Assembly: GCA_905235425.1 (NCBI GenBank)
Contig: CAJOKY010000002.1
Coordinates: 1 to 34,637 of the forward strand
Source of the DNA: an uncultured Selenomonadaceae bacterium
GTDB lineage: Bacteria > Bacillota > Negativicutes > Selenomonadales > Selenomonadaceae
Length of the DNA: 34,637 nucleotides
Direction: 5' to 3'
Each line of letters opens with the position of its first letter. Positions within the stretch are counted from its first letter, which is position 1. Shown piece after piece: positions 17,545 through 27,151 of this stretch. The notes below the pieces were generated by a model. That model was not told the DNA's origin and did no database searches. It saw nothing but the letters and a program-made list of their open reading frames with translations. The position numbers and the translations under genes were made by a program.

Positions 17545-19443
17545 ATGAATCCTGCACTGCAAGCTAAATTGAACGAATTGGAAGCATATGCAGATTATGA
17601 ATGTTGGTACTTGGTGAAACAGCCGACAAAGTTTGAAAGCATCTGTTACTTGGTTTCATTTCTTAAAAAATTTCAAATGAATGGAGAAGGCAAAAATTTA
17701 TCAGATTTTATAAATGACAGCATTAAATTGTTGCATATTCCCAATTTAGAAATTTCCAAGAATTATCGTGCGTTGAGAGTGGCGGCTTTTTTCGGATTGA
17801 TAAAAATGCAAACTTCATCTTATGAAGATTCGATTATAACGAGTACCTTTGAAGAAATAAATAGCAGATGTGGCGGACATTTTGAAAAAATTAATTTGTA
17901 CACAGACATTATGCAAAAGCAAATTGAAAAAATGTTTGTCAGCACGGAAATTGATGAAAAATACCAAGACGTGAGAAAAAAATATCGCTTGTACCCGGTT
18001 ATGTTTCTTTACAAAATTTTGATTGAAATAGGTCGGGCAAGCGGAGAATATTCAATTTCAATGAATGAATACAAATATATTGTTGCTACGACTACAAATT
18101 TTAAGGATTTTTGGAATACACTGGTTCTCATAAAATTGTTACGTTCGGAAAAATCTGTCGAGACGGAATTTGAACAATACAGGACAAAATTTGACAATAG
18201 ATTTATACAAGCTTTAAAACAGTTGCCGACACTTGAAATAGACAGCAATGGAATTTCACTCAAGAAGAATTTTATTGAAGAGGTAGCCGCTAAAGTTTTT
18301 TTGTTTGAACGAGATCCGTTGAAATTTTACAGCGAAAAGTACATTGATTTTTTGTGTTCGACAAAATCTCTTTTTGAAATGGAGCAATTTTTATCAGAAA
18401 CAGTTGAACAAGAGCGTTTTTCTTGTGGCGAAAATATTTTGTTGTATGGTGTACCGGGTTCAGGTAAAAGTTGGACTATCGCTCATGAATATTGCAATGA
18501 AGATACAAAAATCGAACGGTTGGTATTTCACCCCGATTACACGTATGCCGAATTTGTTGGACAAATTCTTCCCGATGTTCAAGACGGCGAAGTTACCTAC
18601 AAATTTACGGCAGGTCCGTTTACGTCAATTTTGCGAGACGCTTACCAAAATCCCAATGAAGAATACCTGCTCATCATTGAAGAAATCAATCGCGGAAATG
18701 CTCCTGCGATTTTTGGTGAAATTTTTCAGTTGCTTGATAGGATGATTAAACCGCAAGTAATTAACGGAATCAGTTATCCGGCAGGTACAAGTGAATATGA
18801 AATTACCAATCGTTATATGGCGATTAAAATTTACGGCGACGAAACACATAAAATCCGCATACCGTCAAATTTATCAATAATCGGCACTATGAATACGTCA
18901 GATCAAAATGTTTTTACATTAGACACGGCATTTCAGCGCAGATGGAATATGCGGCTGATTGAAAATTCCTTTGAACATGTTCGTTCATCTCTTGCAAATG
19001 CAAAAATTTTAGATACAGGTGTTACGTGGCAACATTTTTGCGGAACTGTCAATGATTTAATCTTGGACAATAAAAATAAATTGGCGTCGGCTGAAGATAA
19101 GAGACTGGGCGTTTATTTTGTTCACGAAAGTGATTTACTTCCTTATGATTTCGATATAAGCGAATATAATCACCTTTTGAGTGTTGAGCGCGATTCAACC
19201 ATTACCGCCGACCAAAAAGAGACTTTGAAGGAAATGCGTGAAAATCTTAAACATAATCGTAAGTTTGCCGAAAAAGTTATCAAATATCTTTGGGACGATG
19301 CTTTTAAATTCAACGTCTATGATGTATTTGATAGTCACTTCAACAGTTTAGAATCGGTGATTAGGCATTTTGTATTTTCGAGTGTGCAAAAGCGCTTTGA
19401 AGTATTTCAGCAGAATGTACGTGATAAATTATTGCATAAATAA
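17545..19443 (+). CDS. McrB-like AAA+ restriction subunit (LlaJI R1-type)
   Basis: A 632-aa protein. The C-terminal half is a McrB-family motor with Walker A GVPGSGKS (302-309), Walker B IIEEINRG (377-384) and the family signature MNTSDQN (449-455), followed by the arginine-bearing DTAFQRRW. The N-terminal 280 residues, which I do not recognise, should hold the DNA-recognition part. McrB-type subunits translocate on DNA and drive cleavage by a partner nuclease; here that is the next gene. In LlaJI and BsuMI systems the same pair follows two methyltransferases. It starts with an ATG four bases after AGGGG. Intact. Confidence 0.88.
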   Translation: MNPALQAKLNELEAYADYECWYLVKQPTKFESICYLVSFLKKFQMNGEGKNLSDFINDSIKLLHIPNLEISKNYRALRVAAFFGLIKMQTSSYEDSIITSTFEEINSRCGGHFEKINLYTDIMQKQIEKMFVSTEIDEKYQDVRKKYRLYPVMFLYKILIEIGRASGEYSISMNEYKYIVATTTNFKDFWNTLVLIKLLRSEKSVETEFEQYRTKFDNRFIQALKQLPTLEIDSNGISLKKNFIEEVAAKVFLFERDPLKFYSEKYIDFLCSTKSLFEMEQFLSETVEQERFSCGENILLYGVPGSGKSWTIAHEYCNEDTKIERLVFHPDYTYAEFVGQILPDVQDGEVTYKFTAGPFTSILRDAYQNPNEEYLLIIEEINRGNAPAIFGEIFQLLDRMIKPQVINGISYPAGTSEYEITNRYMAIKIYGDETHKIRIPSNLSIIGTMNTSDQNVFTLDTAFQRRWNMRLIENSFEHVRSSLANAKILDTGVTWQHFCGTVNDLILDNKNKLASAEDKRLGVYFVHESDLLPYDFDISEYNHLLSVERDSTITADQKETLKEMRENLKHNRKFAEKVIKYLWDDAFKFNVYDVFDSHFNSLESVIRHFVFSSVQKRFEVFQQNVRDKLLHK

Positions 19444-19464
19444 ATTTCTTCAGGAGAATCGTAG

Positions 19465-20727
19465 TTGAATAATCTTAGAAAAACTTTAAGAGACAGATGT
19501 CATGTTACTGAAGGTTATGATGGTGACAGATTTGTCGGCATAAAGGCAGACACAGAAAGTGCCGAAATATATTTTCCAATCGGTTGGAATTTGTCGGACG
19601 ATGACAGAACCATTCGTGAAGATATTATTACGCTTTTCAGGATTCTTTATGCTTTCAATAAAAAAGATAAATTGATTTCAGCTCAAAATTTTAACAATCC
19701 GCAAAATGTAGATTTTCCGATTCACTCATACTTGAAAATTATCACAAAATTTTTGAACGACGGTAAATATTATGTCGAATCCGATCACGAATATAAAATC
19801 GGTGCAAATGGTCAAATATCTTGGTCGCGAACTGTCAGAAGTCAACAAGGTATCGTGAAAAACGGCAGTTTGATTTTTACAAATACAGTTGCAAGGCATT
19901 TAACTCCAAATTTTAATAAGCAGATTACTCAAATTCATAAATTTTGCGTTTACGAAGCATTTGATAAATTGGGTTGGCTTTACATAGCGAATAAGCCGGA
20001 TTTACCGGGTAGAGGTCCGTCCGTAAGAGAATCCATTCAAATTTTGACGCAAAAAATTTCCCGTTCACATAATGATAATGAACAGGAATTATTTGGGGCA
20101 ATGCTCAATATGCTCAATTATATGGACGCTCAAAGTTTTGAAAAAGATTATTTGTTTGGTACAGATTATTTTGAACGTATTTGGGAAGGTCTGATAGATA
20201 AAGCCTTCGGAATAGAAGACAAATCAAAGTATTTTCCGAGAACTCGTTGGTTGCTCGACTATGGTACAGACAAAGAAAAAAGTTCGCTTATCCCCGATTC
20301 CATAATGATTTACAAAGATAAAAGCTACGTTCTTGACGCAAAATATTACAGATACGGTCAAACAGATAACGCTGATGATTTGCCGGGAAGTGCAGACATA
20401 AACAAGCAAATTACATACGGAGAATACATTGCGCGACATTTGCAAATTCCGAATGAAAGATTATTTAATGCTTTTCTTCTGCCGTACAATAAGGCAAGTA
20501 ATAAATTTGGGATTAAAACGGTATTTGGAAATTTCGGAGAAGCTGTCGGAGATTGGAAGGACAATAAAAAAAATTATGAGCGAGTTCAAGGCATAGTTAT
20601 TGACACAAGATTTTTAATGTACAGTTATTTAAAGCTGTCGGAAAATTACTTAAATAAATTGGCGACGTGTATAGAACAAGGTGTTTATCGAAATTTATCA
20701 AAAAAATTAGATAAGGAGTATTTATAG
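19465..20727 (+). CDS. LlaJI-family restriction endonuclease subunit (R2-type)
   Basis: A 420-aa protein with a PD-(D/E)XK core visible as LIPDSIMIY (Pro-Asp 277-278) and YVLDAKYYRYG (Asp-Ala-Lys 291-293). The order of parts, the LlaJI-like C-terminus and its position behind an McrB-like subunit identify it as the nuclease subunit, in the role McrC has in McrBC. It starts with TTG eight bases after AGGAG. It is intact and runs directly into the start of the next gene. Cleavage is expected to need the McrB-like motor. Confidence 0.85.
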   Translation: MNNLRKTLRDRCHVTEGYDGDRFVGIKADTESAEIYFPIGWNLSDDDRTIREDIITLFRILYAFNKKDKLISAQNFNNPQNVDFPIHSYLKIITKFLNDGKYYVESDHEYKIGANGQISWSRTVRSQQGIVKNGSLIFTNTVARHLTPNFNKQITQIHKFCVYEAFDKLGWLYIANKPDLPGRGPSVRESIQILTQKISRSHNDNEQELFGAMLNMLNYMDAQSFEKDYLFGTDYFERIWEGLIDKAFGIEDKSKYFPRTRWLLDYGTDKEKSSLIPDSIMIYKDKSYVLDAKYYRYGQTDNADDLPGSADINKQITYGEYIARHLQIPNERLFNAFLLPYNKASNKFGIKTVFGNFGEAVGDWKDNKKNYERVQGIVIDTRFLMYSYLKLSENYLNKLATCIEQGVYRNLSKKLDKEYL

Positions 20728-21468
20728 ATGGATAATTTGGAAGAATTTAAAGAATTGGTTTGTAACGGCAAAGAGTTAGTAGTTAATAATATACAATCTT
20801 TAAAAGAGATATGTCAGAGCATTTTAGATGATCCTATCGACATTATCAGATATGCACCTGTTTTAACGCAAATTAAAGATTGTATAAAAGCGCAAGCGCC
20901 ATTTCTTTATCCTACTTGGAAATTTTGGGACAATGTAGATAAATTTTTTAATGGCGGAATGTTGAGTGACAAAGATAAGCAAAAATTTATTGAAAAATTG
21001 GATGATGCTGGAAAAGCCAATGCTAACGGAAAAAGGCTTATCGACATCATAAGCAAGGTTGATACTGATAAAAAGCTGGCATATATTTTAAACGCGACGA
21101 AGGCATTACTTAACGAAAAAGTAACTTTATCAAGATATTTCAGAATTTGCCACATCGTGATTAATACTTTGGAGGAAGATTTACAATTTTTGAAAGCCCA
21201 TATACACGAAGAAAACCTTCTTTATTCCGTAGAAATTAGTGGCTTGGTTGTATCAGGACTTGCATATGTCAGTGGCTTTAGAGAAAAAGAAGTGCTAAAT
21301 TATAGCTTTACGCCATTAGCTAAAGCTGTGAATGAATGTGCTTTGATTGGTGAAGAGAATTTAATTAGTTCGTTTAATCTCGATGAATCGCCAAAAACAA
21401 AGTTTTTTGCAACAGATGAAGAATTTTCTGAAATGCTTGATGACGTTTTTGGAAAAAATGTAAAGTAG
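20728..21468 (+). CDS. Unknown 246-aa helical protein in the restriction operon
   Basis: The ATG follows the stop of the nuclease gene with no gap and has AAGGAG nine bases upstream, so it is cotranscribed and probably coupled. I do not recognise the family with certainty. The protein is largely helical. The most conserved-looking core is DIISKVDTDKKLAYILNATK through SRYFRICHIVINTLEEDLQF (about residues 107-155), followed by a small hydrophobic segment SVEISGLVVSGLAYVSGF and an acidic C-terminus. There is no nuclease, NTPase or HTH motif and no signal peptide. Its place as last gene of an intact restriction operon suggests an accessory or backup defence role, but this is inference. Confidence 0.7.
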   Translation: MDNLEEFKELVCNGKELVVNNIQSLKEICQSILDDPIDIIRYAPVLTQIKDCIKAQAPFLYPTWKFWDNVDKFFNGGMLSDKDKQKFIEKLDDAGKANANGKRLIDIISKVDTDKKLAYILNATKALLNEKVTLSRYFRICHIVINTLEEDLQFLKAHIHEENLLYSVEISGLVVSGLAYVSGFREKEVLNYSFTPLAKAVNECALIGEENLISSFNLDESPKTKFFATDEEFSEMLDDVFGKNVK

Positions 21469-21555
21469 AGTAACAGCAAAAACATAAGATTTTGAAAGCG
21501 AATTTCTGTGATAATCTGTTTACGAAAAAATTCAGCTTAAAGCAGGAGGCGCAGA

Positions 21556-22475
21556 ATGAAACTTTACATAGCGGAAAAGCCGTCGCTGGCAAGGGCGATA
21601 GCCGCAGGAATAGGAGACGGCAAAAACTGTGACGGTTATATCAGTCTCAATGGCGGTAATGACATTGTAACTTGGTGTTACGGGCATATTTTGGAAAATT
21701 TTAGTCCTGATGAATATGACGAAAAATACAAAAAGTGGCGTTTAGAAGATTTGCCGATAGTACCTGATATTTGGAAATTGAAAATAAAGATGGACGCGGC
21801 AAAACAATTCAAAATTATTCGTGACTTGATAGCTAAAGCAACAACGATAGTAAATGTTGGCGATCTCGACCGTGAAGGACAATTACTCGTCGATGAAGTT
21901 TTGAATTATCTCGGTAACAAAAAGCCGGTGCAAAGAATTTTGTTGAATGCGCTTGATGAAAGGTTGGTCAAAGAATCTCTAGACAATTTGAAAGATAATG
22001 AAGATTTTCAAGGGCTAAAAAATGCGGCGTTAGGTAGAAGTCGTGCGGATTGGCTTGTAGGTATGAATTTGTCCATGTCCTCGATACTATGCAATCCCTT
22101 TACGAAAAAAAGTTGACGACTTATCCGCGTTCAGATTGTGAATATTTGCCTGAAAATCAGTTTGTAGACGTGACGGAAATTCTCGGTCACTTAAAAGATT
22201 TGCCGGATGAAGCATTTCAGGGACTTGTAAAAAAATGTTGACACGTCGATACAAAGTCGAACGTGGAATGACAAAAAAATATCGGCGCATCACGCGATAA
22301 TCCCGACGCGAATCAAGGCTGATTTTAAAAATTTGAACGAAGTGGAGAAAAATTTATATTTAATGGTAGCACGGGCTTACTTGGCGCAATTTTATCCTGT
22401 TCACGAATTTAAATCGACAAAGGTCACAATTTCTTACTCTGATGAAAAATTTGTAGGAAAGGGGAAGAAACTGAA
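21556..22475 (+). pseudogene. topB: Topoisomerase III, internally deleted and truncated
   Basis: The N-terminal TOPRIM domain is well preserved: YIAEKPSLARAIA at 4-16 and DLDREGQLLVDE at 103-114. After DWLVGMNLS the sequence jumps to LDTMQSLYEKKLTTYPRSDC, which contains the active-site Tyr (TYPRSD), so roughly 140 or more residues are missing and the frame changes. A second shift follows GLVKK near 22236; then VDTSIQSRTWNDKKISAHHA is readable to DEKFVGKGK near 22465, where homology ends. The remaining C-terminus is lost. The start is good (AGGAGG, six bases). TopB genes of this type travel on conjugative elements and plasmids, which fits the relaxase debris upstream. Confidence 0.8.
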
Positions 22476-23504
22476 TCAGTACTCCCGCAAGTGCATGCAG
22501 GTGGTCATCCGTAACCGTGTTGTTTCCGTCGGCGTGAAGTCTTTTCTTACAGTGGGGATGTTGTTATCTTCTTGATTGGAATTTCCCTCTAACGGCTGTG
22601 TTTCTCTGAGGGCGTTGTTCTTTTTTTCTGCAAACCGCATCGGATGTGCCGGTGCTACGTTCCCAAACTCCTTAAAACCCTTGTCACATCTAACATTTCC
22701 AGCTAAATTCCCAATCTGTTTCTGAACCCCTAAAGACTCTCTAGAGTCCTTAAGATTACCAACCATTTCTATACAGCCGAGACTGGCTTCAAATCCGTCT
22801 GCGTGCCAAGCTTTCTTAGCTTCATCGATATCCCATTCTAAAGCCAACATGGTGAACACCTCCTCTGCGTGGGTTTCCAAGTATCCTCTCATCACACCTT
22901 TATTGATACATTTTTTTACAGCTCGAATAATAGCATCACGACGACTAAGCCCTAGTGCTATTTCTGATTTAACTTTACTGACTAGCGTACTATAGTCATT
23001 CAGGTAACTGCATTTTTTTAAGATTGGCGGATTCAATCCAAAATTTATATTAAGCACTGTAACTATAAGCTCTAGAGAAACATCTGTGTCGTCAAATGCC
23101 TCTGATAATCGCATAGTCTTCTCCAAAGGTTCGTCATCATTACCGTCATAGAGAACAAAAAATTTAGGTGACGGAAAGCGAATAAGTTTTTTGCGGTAAA
23201 GCTCGCGTTTATCATTAACAAGCTTATTCATAAGTTCCGCAACATATGATAAGCACCTGAACGGCATATTAAAATTAACGCTTGATTGGTGTTCGATGAG
23301 AACTAAAAAATTATTGCGAATTTTACACGAAATATCATTTTTGCGGTTGTCAAAGAAGATACCTTCAAGAGTGGTAATTTCCAATTCGGAAGGATTGGAA
23401 TAATTTTTATTCAAAACAGCATTGCAAAGTGAAAGTAATCTCGTGTGGTCATTGAAATATGAACAGAAAACAGAATTGCGATACTGCGCGTTAGAATCTG
23501 ACAT
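22476..23504 (-). CDS. Rpn-family recombination-promoting nuclease
   Basis: A 342-aa protein of the RpnA/PD-(D/E)XK transposase-like family (PDDEXK_2). The nuclease core is ITTLEGIFFDNRKNDISCKI followed by LVLIEHQSSVNFNMPFRCLS; the Asp and the Glu-His-Gln are the usual catalytic positions. Members are DNA endonucleases linked to recombination and spread in multiple copies. AAGGAAGTG precedes the ATG. The sequence up to about residue 235 (DEAKKAWHADGFEA) is typical; the last 100 residues do not look like the usual family end, and may be a fusion with flanking DNA. It abuts the truncated topB gene and faces away from the portal gene. A second, broken Rpn copy lies at 27795-28245. Confidence 0.8.
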   Translation of the reverse strand: MSDSNAQYRNSVFCSYFNDHTRLLSLCNAVLNKNYSNPSELEITTLEGIFFDNRKNDISCKIRNNFLVLIEHQSSVNFNMPFRCLSYVAELMNKLVNDKRELYRKKLIRFPSPKFFVLYDGNDDEPLEKTMRLSEAFDDTDVSLELIVTVLNINFGLNPPILKKCSYLNDYSTLVSKVKSEIALGLSRRDAIIRAVKKCINKGVMRGYLETHAEEVFTMLALEWDIDEAKKAWHADGFEASLGCIEMVGNLKDSRESLGVQKQIGNLAGNVRCDKGFKEFGNVAPAHPMRFAEKKNNALRETQPLEGNSNQEDNNIPTVRKDFTPTETTRLRMTTCMHLREY

Positions 23505-23564
23505 TTTTTCACTTCCTTTTGTGATGATTATAAAACAGTTATTGAAAAATTTAAAGGATTTATT

Positions 23565-24916
23565 ATGAAAATTTTAACGAACAAGACTGAGCTGGGATTA
23601 CAAGATTTCCAAGAAATTTTGACGGCTCATGACATAGATTATCGCTATAAAACAAAATTAAAAAAGTATTATCTCGGTAAGCATGATGTCTTAAATAAAA
23701 AAGGCAGACCTAATGGCGCACCGAATAACCGCATAGTAAGTAATTTTTGCCAGTACATTTCAGATATGAGTACGGGCTTTTTTCTTGGTAGACCTATAGC
23801 GTATACGACCGATGAAGTTAATCATGATAAACTTGATGAATTATTGGAAATCTTCCGCTACAATGACGAATCAGCGCATAACCTTGAGTTAGCTGAAGAA
23901 GCGTCAATAACAGGTGAAGGCTTTGAGATTCTTTATATGGACGCGGACGCCGAAATTAGATTTAAGTCTGCACCTAGCGAAGAAATAATTCTAGTGTGTG
24001 AAGCTAATCTTGAAGAAAACGTACTCTATGCTATCAGACGTTATCGCGTATACGATTTTAATGGCGCGACTTACAACGAATATGTAGAAATTTACGATTC
24101 TCGCACAGTAAGCTACTATGATTATTCAGGTACGCGATTAGTCTTGACGAATACGCGTCCACATTATTTTGATGCGTTCCCATTGTTGAATTTCCGAATA
24201 ATAAGCAACGGCGTGGAGATTTTGAAAATGTATTGACGTTAGTTGACGCCTATAATATGACGCAATCGCTTAGTCTTGATGATTTAATGGATTTTACGGA
24301 CGCTTTTTTGGTAATTCGTGGAATGAGCGGTACAGATGATGAAGATGTTAAGCGTATGCGTCTTAATAAGGTTTTAGAATTTGATGATACGTCAGGTAGC
24401 GCAGAATGGCTCATTAAAAATTTAAATGACGCTTATATAGAAAATCTGAAAAATCGTTTACAAACAGATATCCATAAATTCAGCAATATTCCTGATATGT
24501 CTGACAGTAACTTTGCCGGTAATGCGACAGGTGTAGCAATAAAGTACAAGCTTATTGGTCTTGAACAAATTCGTAGTCGTAAAGAGCGTGAATTTAAAAA
24601 AGCTCTTCAACGCAGAATTGAACTTATCAGTGGAATGATGAAGACAAAAGGCATTGACGCGATTGATTTTAGAGACGTTGAAATTACATTTACACCGAAT
24701 ATTCCGGCTAACAATCAAGAACAAGCGCAAATTGTTAAAGATTTGCAAGGCGTGGTAAGCCAAAAGAAATTGCTAAGTTTGTTGCCTTTCATTGAAGACC
24801 CTGTAGCAGAGCTTGAAGAACTAAAACGTGAAGAAGAAAAAGCCGGAGCGCTTTTAAGAGACGAGGAAGGTTATCCCGATGAGTCGATATTGGAGAAAGA
24901 GAGCGACCAGATATGA
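23565..24916 (+). pseudogene. Phage portal protein (SPP1 gp6-like), frameshifted
   Basis: The portal forms the ring at the capsid vertex through which DNA enters. The first frame (23565-24236) begins MKILTNKTELGLQDFQEILT and holds NNRIVSNFCQYISDMSTGFFLGRP-type portal sequence; the second (to 24916) holds TLVDAYNMTQSLSLDDLMDF and the C-terminal domain with EELKREEEK. Between them, near 24180-24184, one base has been lost: the frame that fits the family reads IVEFPNNKQRRGDFENVLTL. Total length would be about 450 aa, normal for the family. A ribosome site AAAGGA precedes the ATG. The terminase genes that should precede it are absent. Confidence 0.8.
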
Positions 24917-26534
24917 AGAAGAATGGAATAAGCGTTGTGAAGAAACTATTGAAAAGCGGCTCGCGAGGCAATATCAAGGGGCGCTTTCAACTATAAAGGA
25001 AGATATTTTGAAGTTGTACGCTATCTTTGCAAAAGACAACGGAATGGATTTTGACGAGGCACGCAGATTTCTTAGTGGCAAGGAATTTCGTGAATGGCGC
25101 ATGACTATACAAGAGTATTTGCGGCAAATTGCCAATGGCGACAAAGGATTGGAGCTTGAATTAAATACGTTGGCAATGCGTCCGCGAATAACACGTCTTG
25201 AAAAGCTTTACGCTGAAACATTGCAGGAACTTGACAAGCTTGGTCGTGACGTTAATAAATCAATGAAAGACTTTCTTTCAGACGCCTACAAAAGCAGTTA
25301 TGCAAGAGATATCTTTGATTTTGTAAAGGTAGGCGGTATGTCTGTAGCACTTGCTAAACTTGATAATATCAGTGTTTCAAAGGTGCTTACAGCAAGGTGG
25401 AGCGGTAAAAATTACAGTCAGCGAATTTGGTCGAATACAAAACTGTTGAGCCAATCAATAAAGAAAACTGTTGCAGATGGTGTACACAGAGGTTTGTCGA
25501 TACCGCAAATGTCAAGAATGATTGAAGACAAAATGCATGCCGGTTATCAAAACGCAGTTAGACTTGTGCGTACCGAAATGAATTTTGTCAACAATCAAGC
25601 TCACGCTGATTCAATGAAAGACGCCGGTATTGATTCGTATGAATTTATCGCAGTTCTTGATAATCGAACTTCAGCAAAATGCCGCACGAGAGACGGTGAA
25701 GTTTATTCTTTGGAAGAAAAATCTGTAGGTTTTAATTATCCGCCACTTCACCCGCGTTGCAGGTCTACAGTTGCTCCGTATATAGAAGGCGTAAGCCAGC
25801 GCGGTACAAGGGTTGCCAGAGACAAGAGCGGTAAAAATATTGACATACCTACGGCAATGAAATATTCTGACTACGAATCTGTTTACATTAAGAAGGAAAA
25901 ATCCTTAGAGACGTGGAAGAAAGAATTAGCAAGTTATTCTCAAGTCCCACAAATTCAGGTTGTTGAATTTAAAGATGTAGCTAAAATAAGAACAATTAAT
26001 GAGCTTACAAAAGTAGGGAATGAATTAAAGTCTGTAGTTGAAAGATATACGGGGCGTAAAAGTTTATGGAGTGGGAAAATAGTTATAGATGAAAATGTTA
26101 ATCCAAGAAAACTATGGAGTTGTGATATCTCTCTTTTATCAAATTCTGTTGACCATATGATTTTACATGAGATGATTCATTCATGTTCAATAAGCCATTT
26201 TGATGAGTATGTTTTTATTAGTTCGTTAGAAGCTGAAGAATTATCTGTACATTTTTTGAGTCAGGAAATTGCTTTGAGAGAAGGAATCACAGTTGTAAAA
26301 TCAGGATATGACGAAGGTGTTGAACTTATTCGAGATTTTAAAAATTTATTAGGTGTTCAAAAATCGGATTTAGAATTTGCAGTAGATTTGATAAATGAAC
26401 ATCCACAAAAAAGATGGGAATGGTTAGACGAGTTGATACCAAAGTATATTACACCTTTAACGACTGTTGAAGATTATCAAGCATTATACGATAAAATGGA
26501 GCAGATACGAGCATGGAAGATAAAGAGAAGCTAA
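24879..26534 (+). CDS. MuF/SPP1-gp7 head protein with C-terminal HExxH domain (polymorphic toxin)
   Basis: A 551-aa intact protein that overlaps the portal end by 38 bases. Residues 1-180 are helical. Residues about 190-300 are the MuF (phage Mu F / SPP1 gp7) domain, ending with CRTRDGEVYS (268 on) and NYPPLHPRCRS (286-296). A linker with MKYSDYESVY (327-336) follows, then a domain of about 200 residues unlike SPP1 gp7. This has HEMIH (430-434) and a downstream LEAEE (450-454), the layout of a zinc metallopeptidase with a third acidic ligand. Long MuF proteins with variable C-termini are known as phage polymorphic toxins, carried in virions. The overlapping next gene would encode immunity. 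The enzymatic activity is inferred from the HExxH motif only. Confidence 0.85.
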   Translation: MSRYWRKRATRYEEEWNKRCEETIEKRLARQYQGALSTIKEDILKLYAIFAKDNGMDFDEARRFLSGKEFREWRMTIQEYLRQIANGDKGLELELNTLAMRPRITRLEKLYAETLQELDKLGRDVNKSMKDFLSDAYKSSYARDIFDFVKVGGMSVALAKLDNISVSKVLTARWSGKNYSQRIWSNTKLLSQSIKKTVADGVHRGLSIPQMSRMIEDKMHAGYQNAVRLVRTEMNFVNNQAHADSMKDAGIDSYEFIAVLDNRTSAKCRTRDGEVYSLEEKSVGFNYPPLHPRCRSTVAPYIEGVSQRGTRVARDKSGKNIDIPTAMKYSDYESVYIKKEKSLETWKKELASYSQVPQIQVVEFKDVAKIRTINELTKVGNELKSVVERYTGRKSLWSGKIVIDENVNPRKLWSCDISLLSNSVDHMILHEMIHSCSISHFDEYVFISSLEAEELSVHFLSQEIALREGITVVKSGYDEGVELIRDFKNLLGVQKSDLEFAVDLINEHPQKRWEWLDELIPKYITPLTTVEDYQALYDKMEQIRAWKIKRS

Positions 26535-26707
26535 TAATTGATAAGATTTCATATGCTATTGAGCATAGACACGATTTATCTCAAAAAGAGTTAAAAGATA
26601 TTTACGAAGAGGCTTTAAATTTTGGTAGTACATTATCTTTGAATGAACGTGGTGAGTTTTTTTGGACCAGCGGAATAGAATGTCTCAGCATGATAATTTT
26701 AGAGTAA
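26513..26707 (+). CDS. Candidate immunity protein for the MuF toxin
   Basis: A 64-aa acidic, mostly helical protein (MEDKEKLIIDKISYAIEHRH and so on) whose ATG lies inside the end of the MuF gene (22-base overlap), with GGAG about ten bases upstream. I know no family for it. Small acidic proteins overlapping a toxin's 3' end are the common arrangement for immunity genes, and a similar 20-base overlap joins the broken toxin and small gene at 30930. A terminator follows at 26790. Function is inferred from position only. Confidence 0.6.
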   Translation: MEDKEKLIIDKISYAIEHRHDLSQKELKDIYEEALNFGSTLSLNERGEFFWTSGIECLSMIILE

Positions 26708-26789
26708 ACGATACATAAAAATATTTTCAAATCAATTTTTGCAGAAAAAACGCAAATCCGCTTGATAAAATTACAAAAATTATCATTTG

Positions 26790-26812
26790 GCACTCCGAGC
26801 AGAGTGCTTTTT
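26790..26812 (+). terminator. Terminator after the MuF toxin and immunity pair
   Basis: GCACTC, a six-base loop, GAGTGC and then five T. The stem is perfect and the hairpin lies 80 bases after the immunity gene, so it ends the portal-MuF-immunity transcript before the scaffold gene. This is unusual for a phage head operon. Confidence 0.65.
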
Positions 26813-26833
26813 AATTTGAAAGAGGGCTAAATA

Positions 26834-27151
26834 ATGGAACTTTCGGAGAAAGAAGCGCATTGTGTAGCCAGATTGTTGCAGGGCGCCATTTATGGTGAAA
26901 GTCAATCTGTTTTTAACGGCTGTACATTTTGCAAATTTAGATGTAAAAATGAAAAAGACCCTGCCACGCATTTTGACGAGATTATGCTCAAATTAAAAGC
27001 AATTACAGGTGTAGATTTGGGAGTAGGGGACGGGAGTCGTATACCGTTTAGCAATTTCCCTTATCGGCGTTTTTTGAAAAATTCAAATGACGAGATAAAG
27101 TCATATATTTATGAATATTTTAAGAATTGCGAGGAGTTTCCGGAGCGCTAA
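26834..27151 (+). CDS. Unknown 105-aa protein with a cysteine cluster
   Basis: ATG with GAGGG eight bases before it. The protein is soluble-looking, with GCTFCKFRCK at about residues 29-38 (three Cys, metal-binding candidate) and a distal Cys in KNCEEF. I do not recognise it. It stands behind a terminator, so it has its own promoter, and it converges on the minus-strand gene below with a 32-base overlap. Either an accessory phage gene or an immunity gene of a lost cassette would fit. Confidence 0.55.
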   Translation: MELSEKEAHCVARLLQGAIYGESQSVFNGCTFCKFRCKNEKDPATHFDEIMLKLKAITGVDLGVGDGSRIPFSNFPYRRFLKNSNDEIKSYIYEYFKNCEEFPER

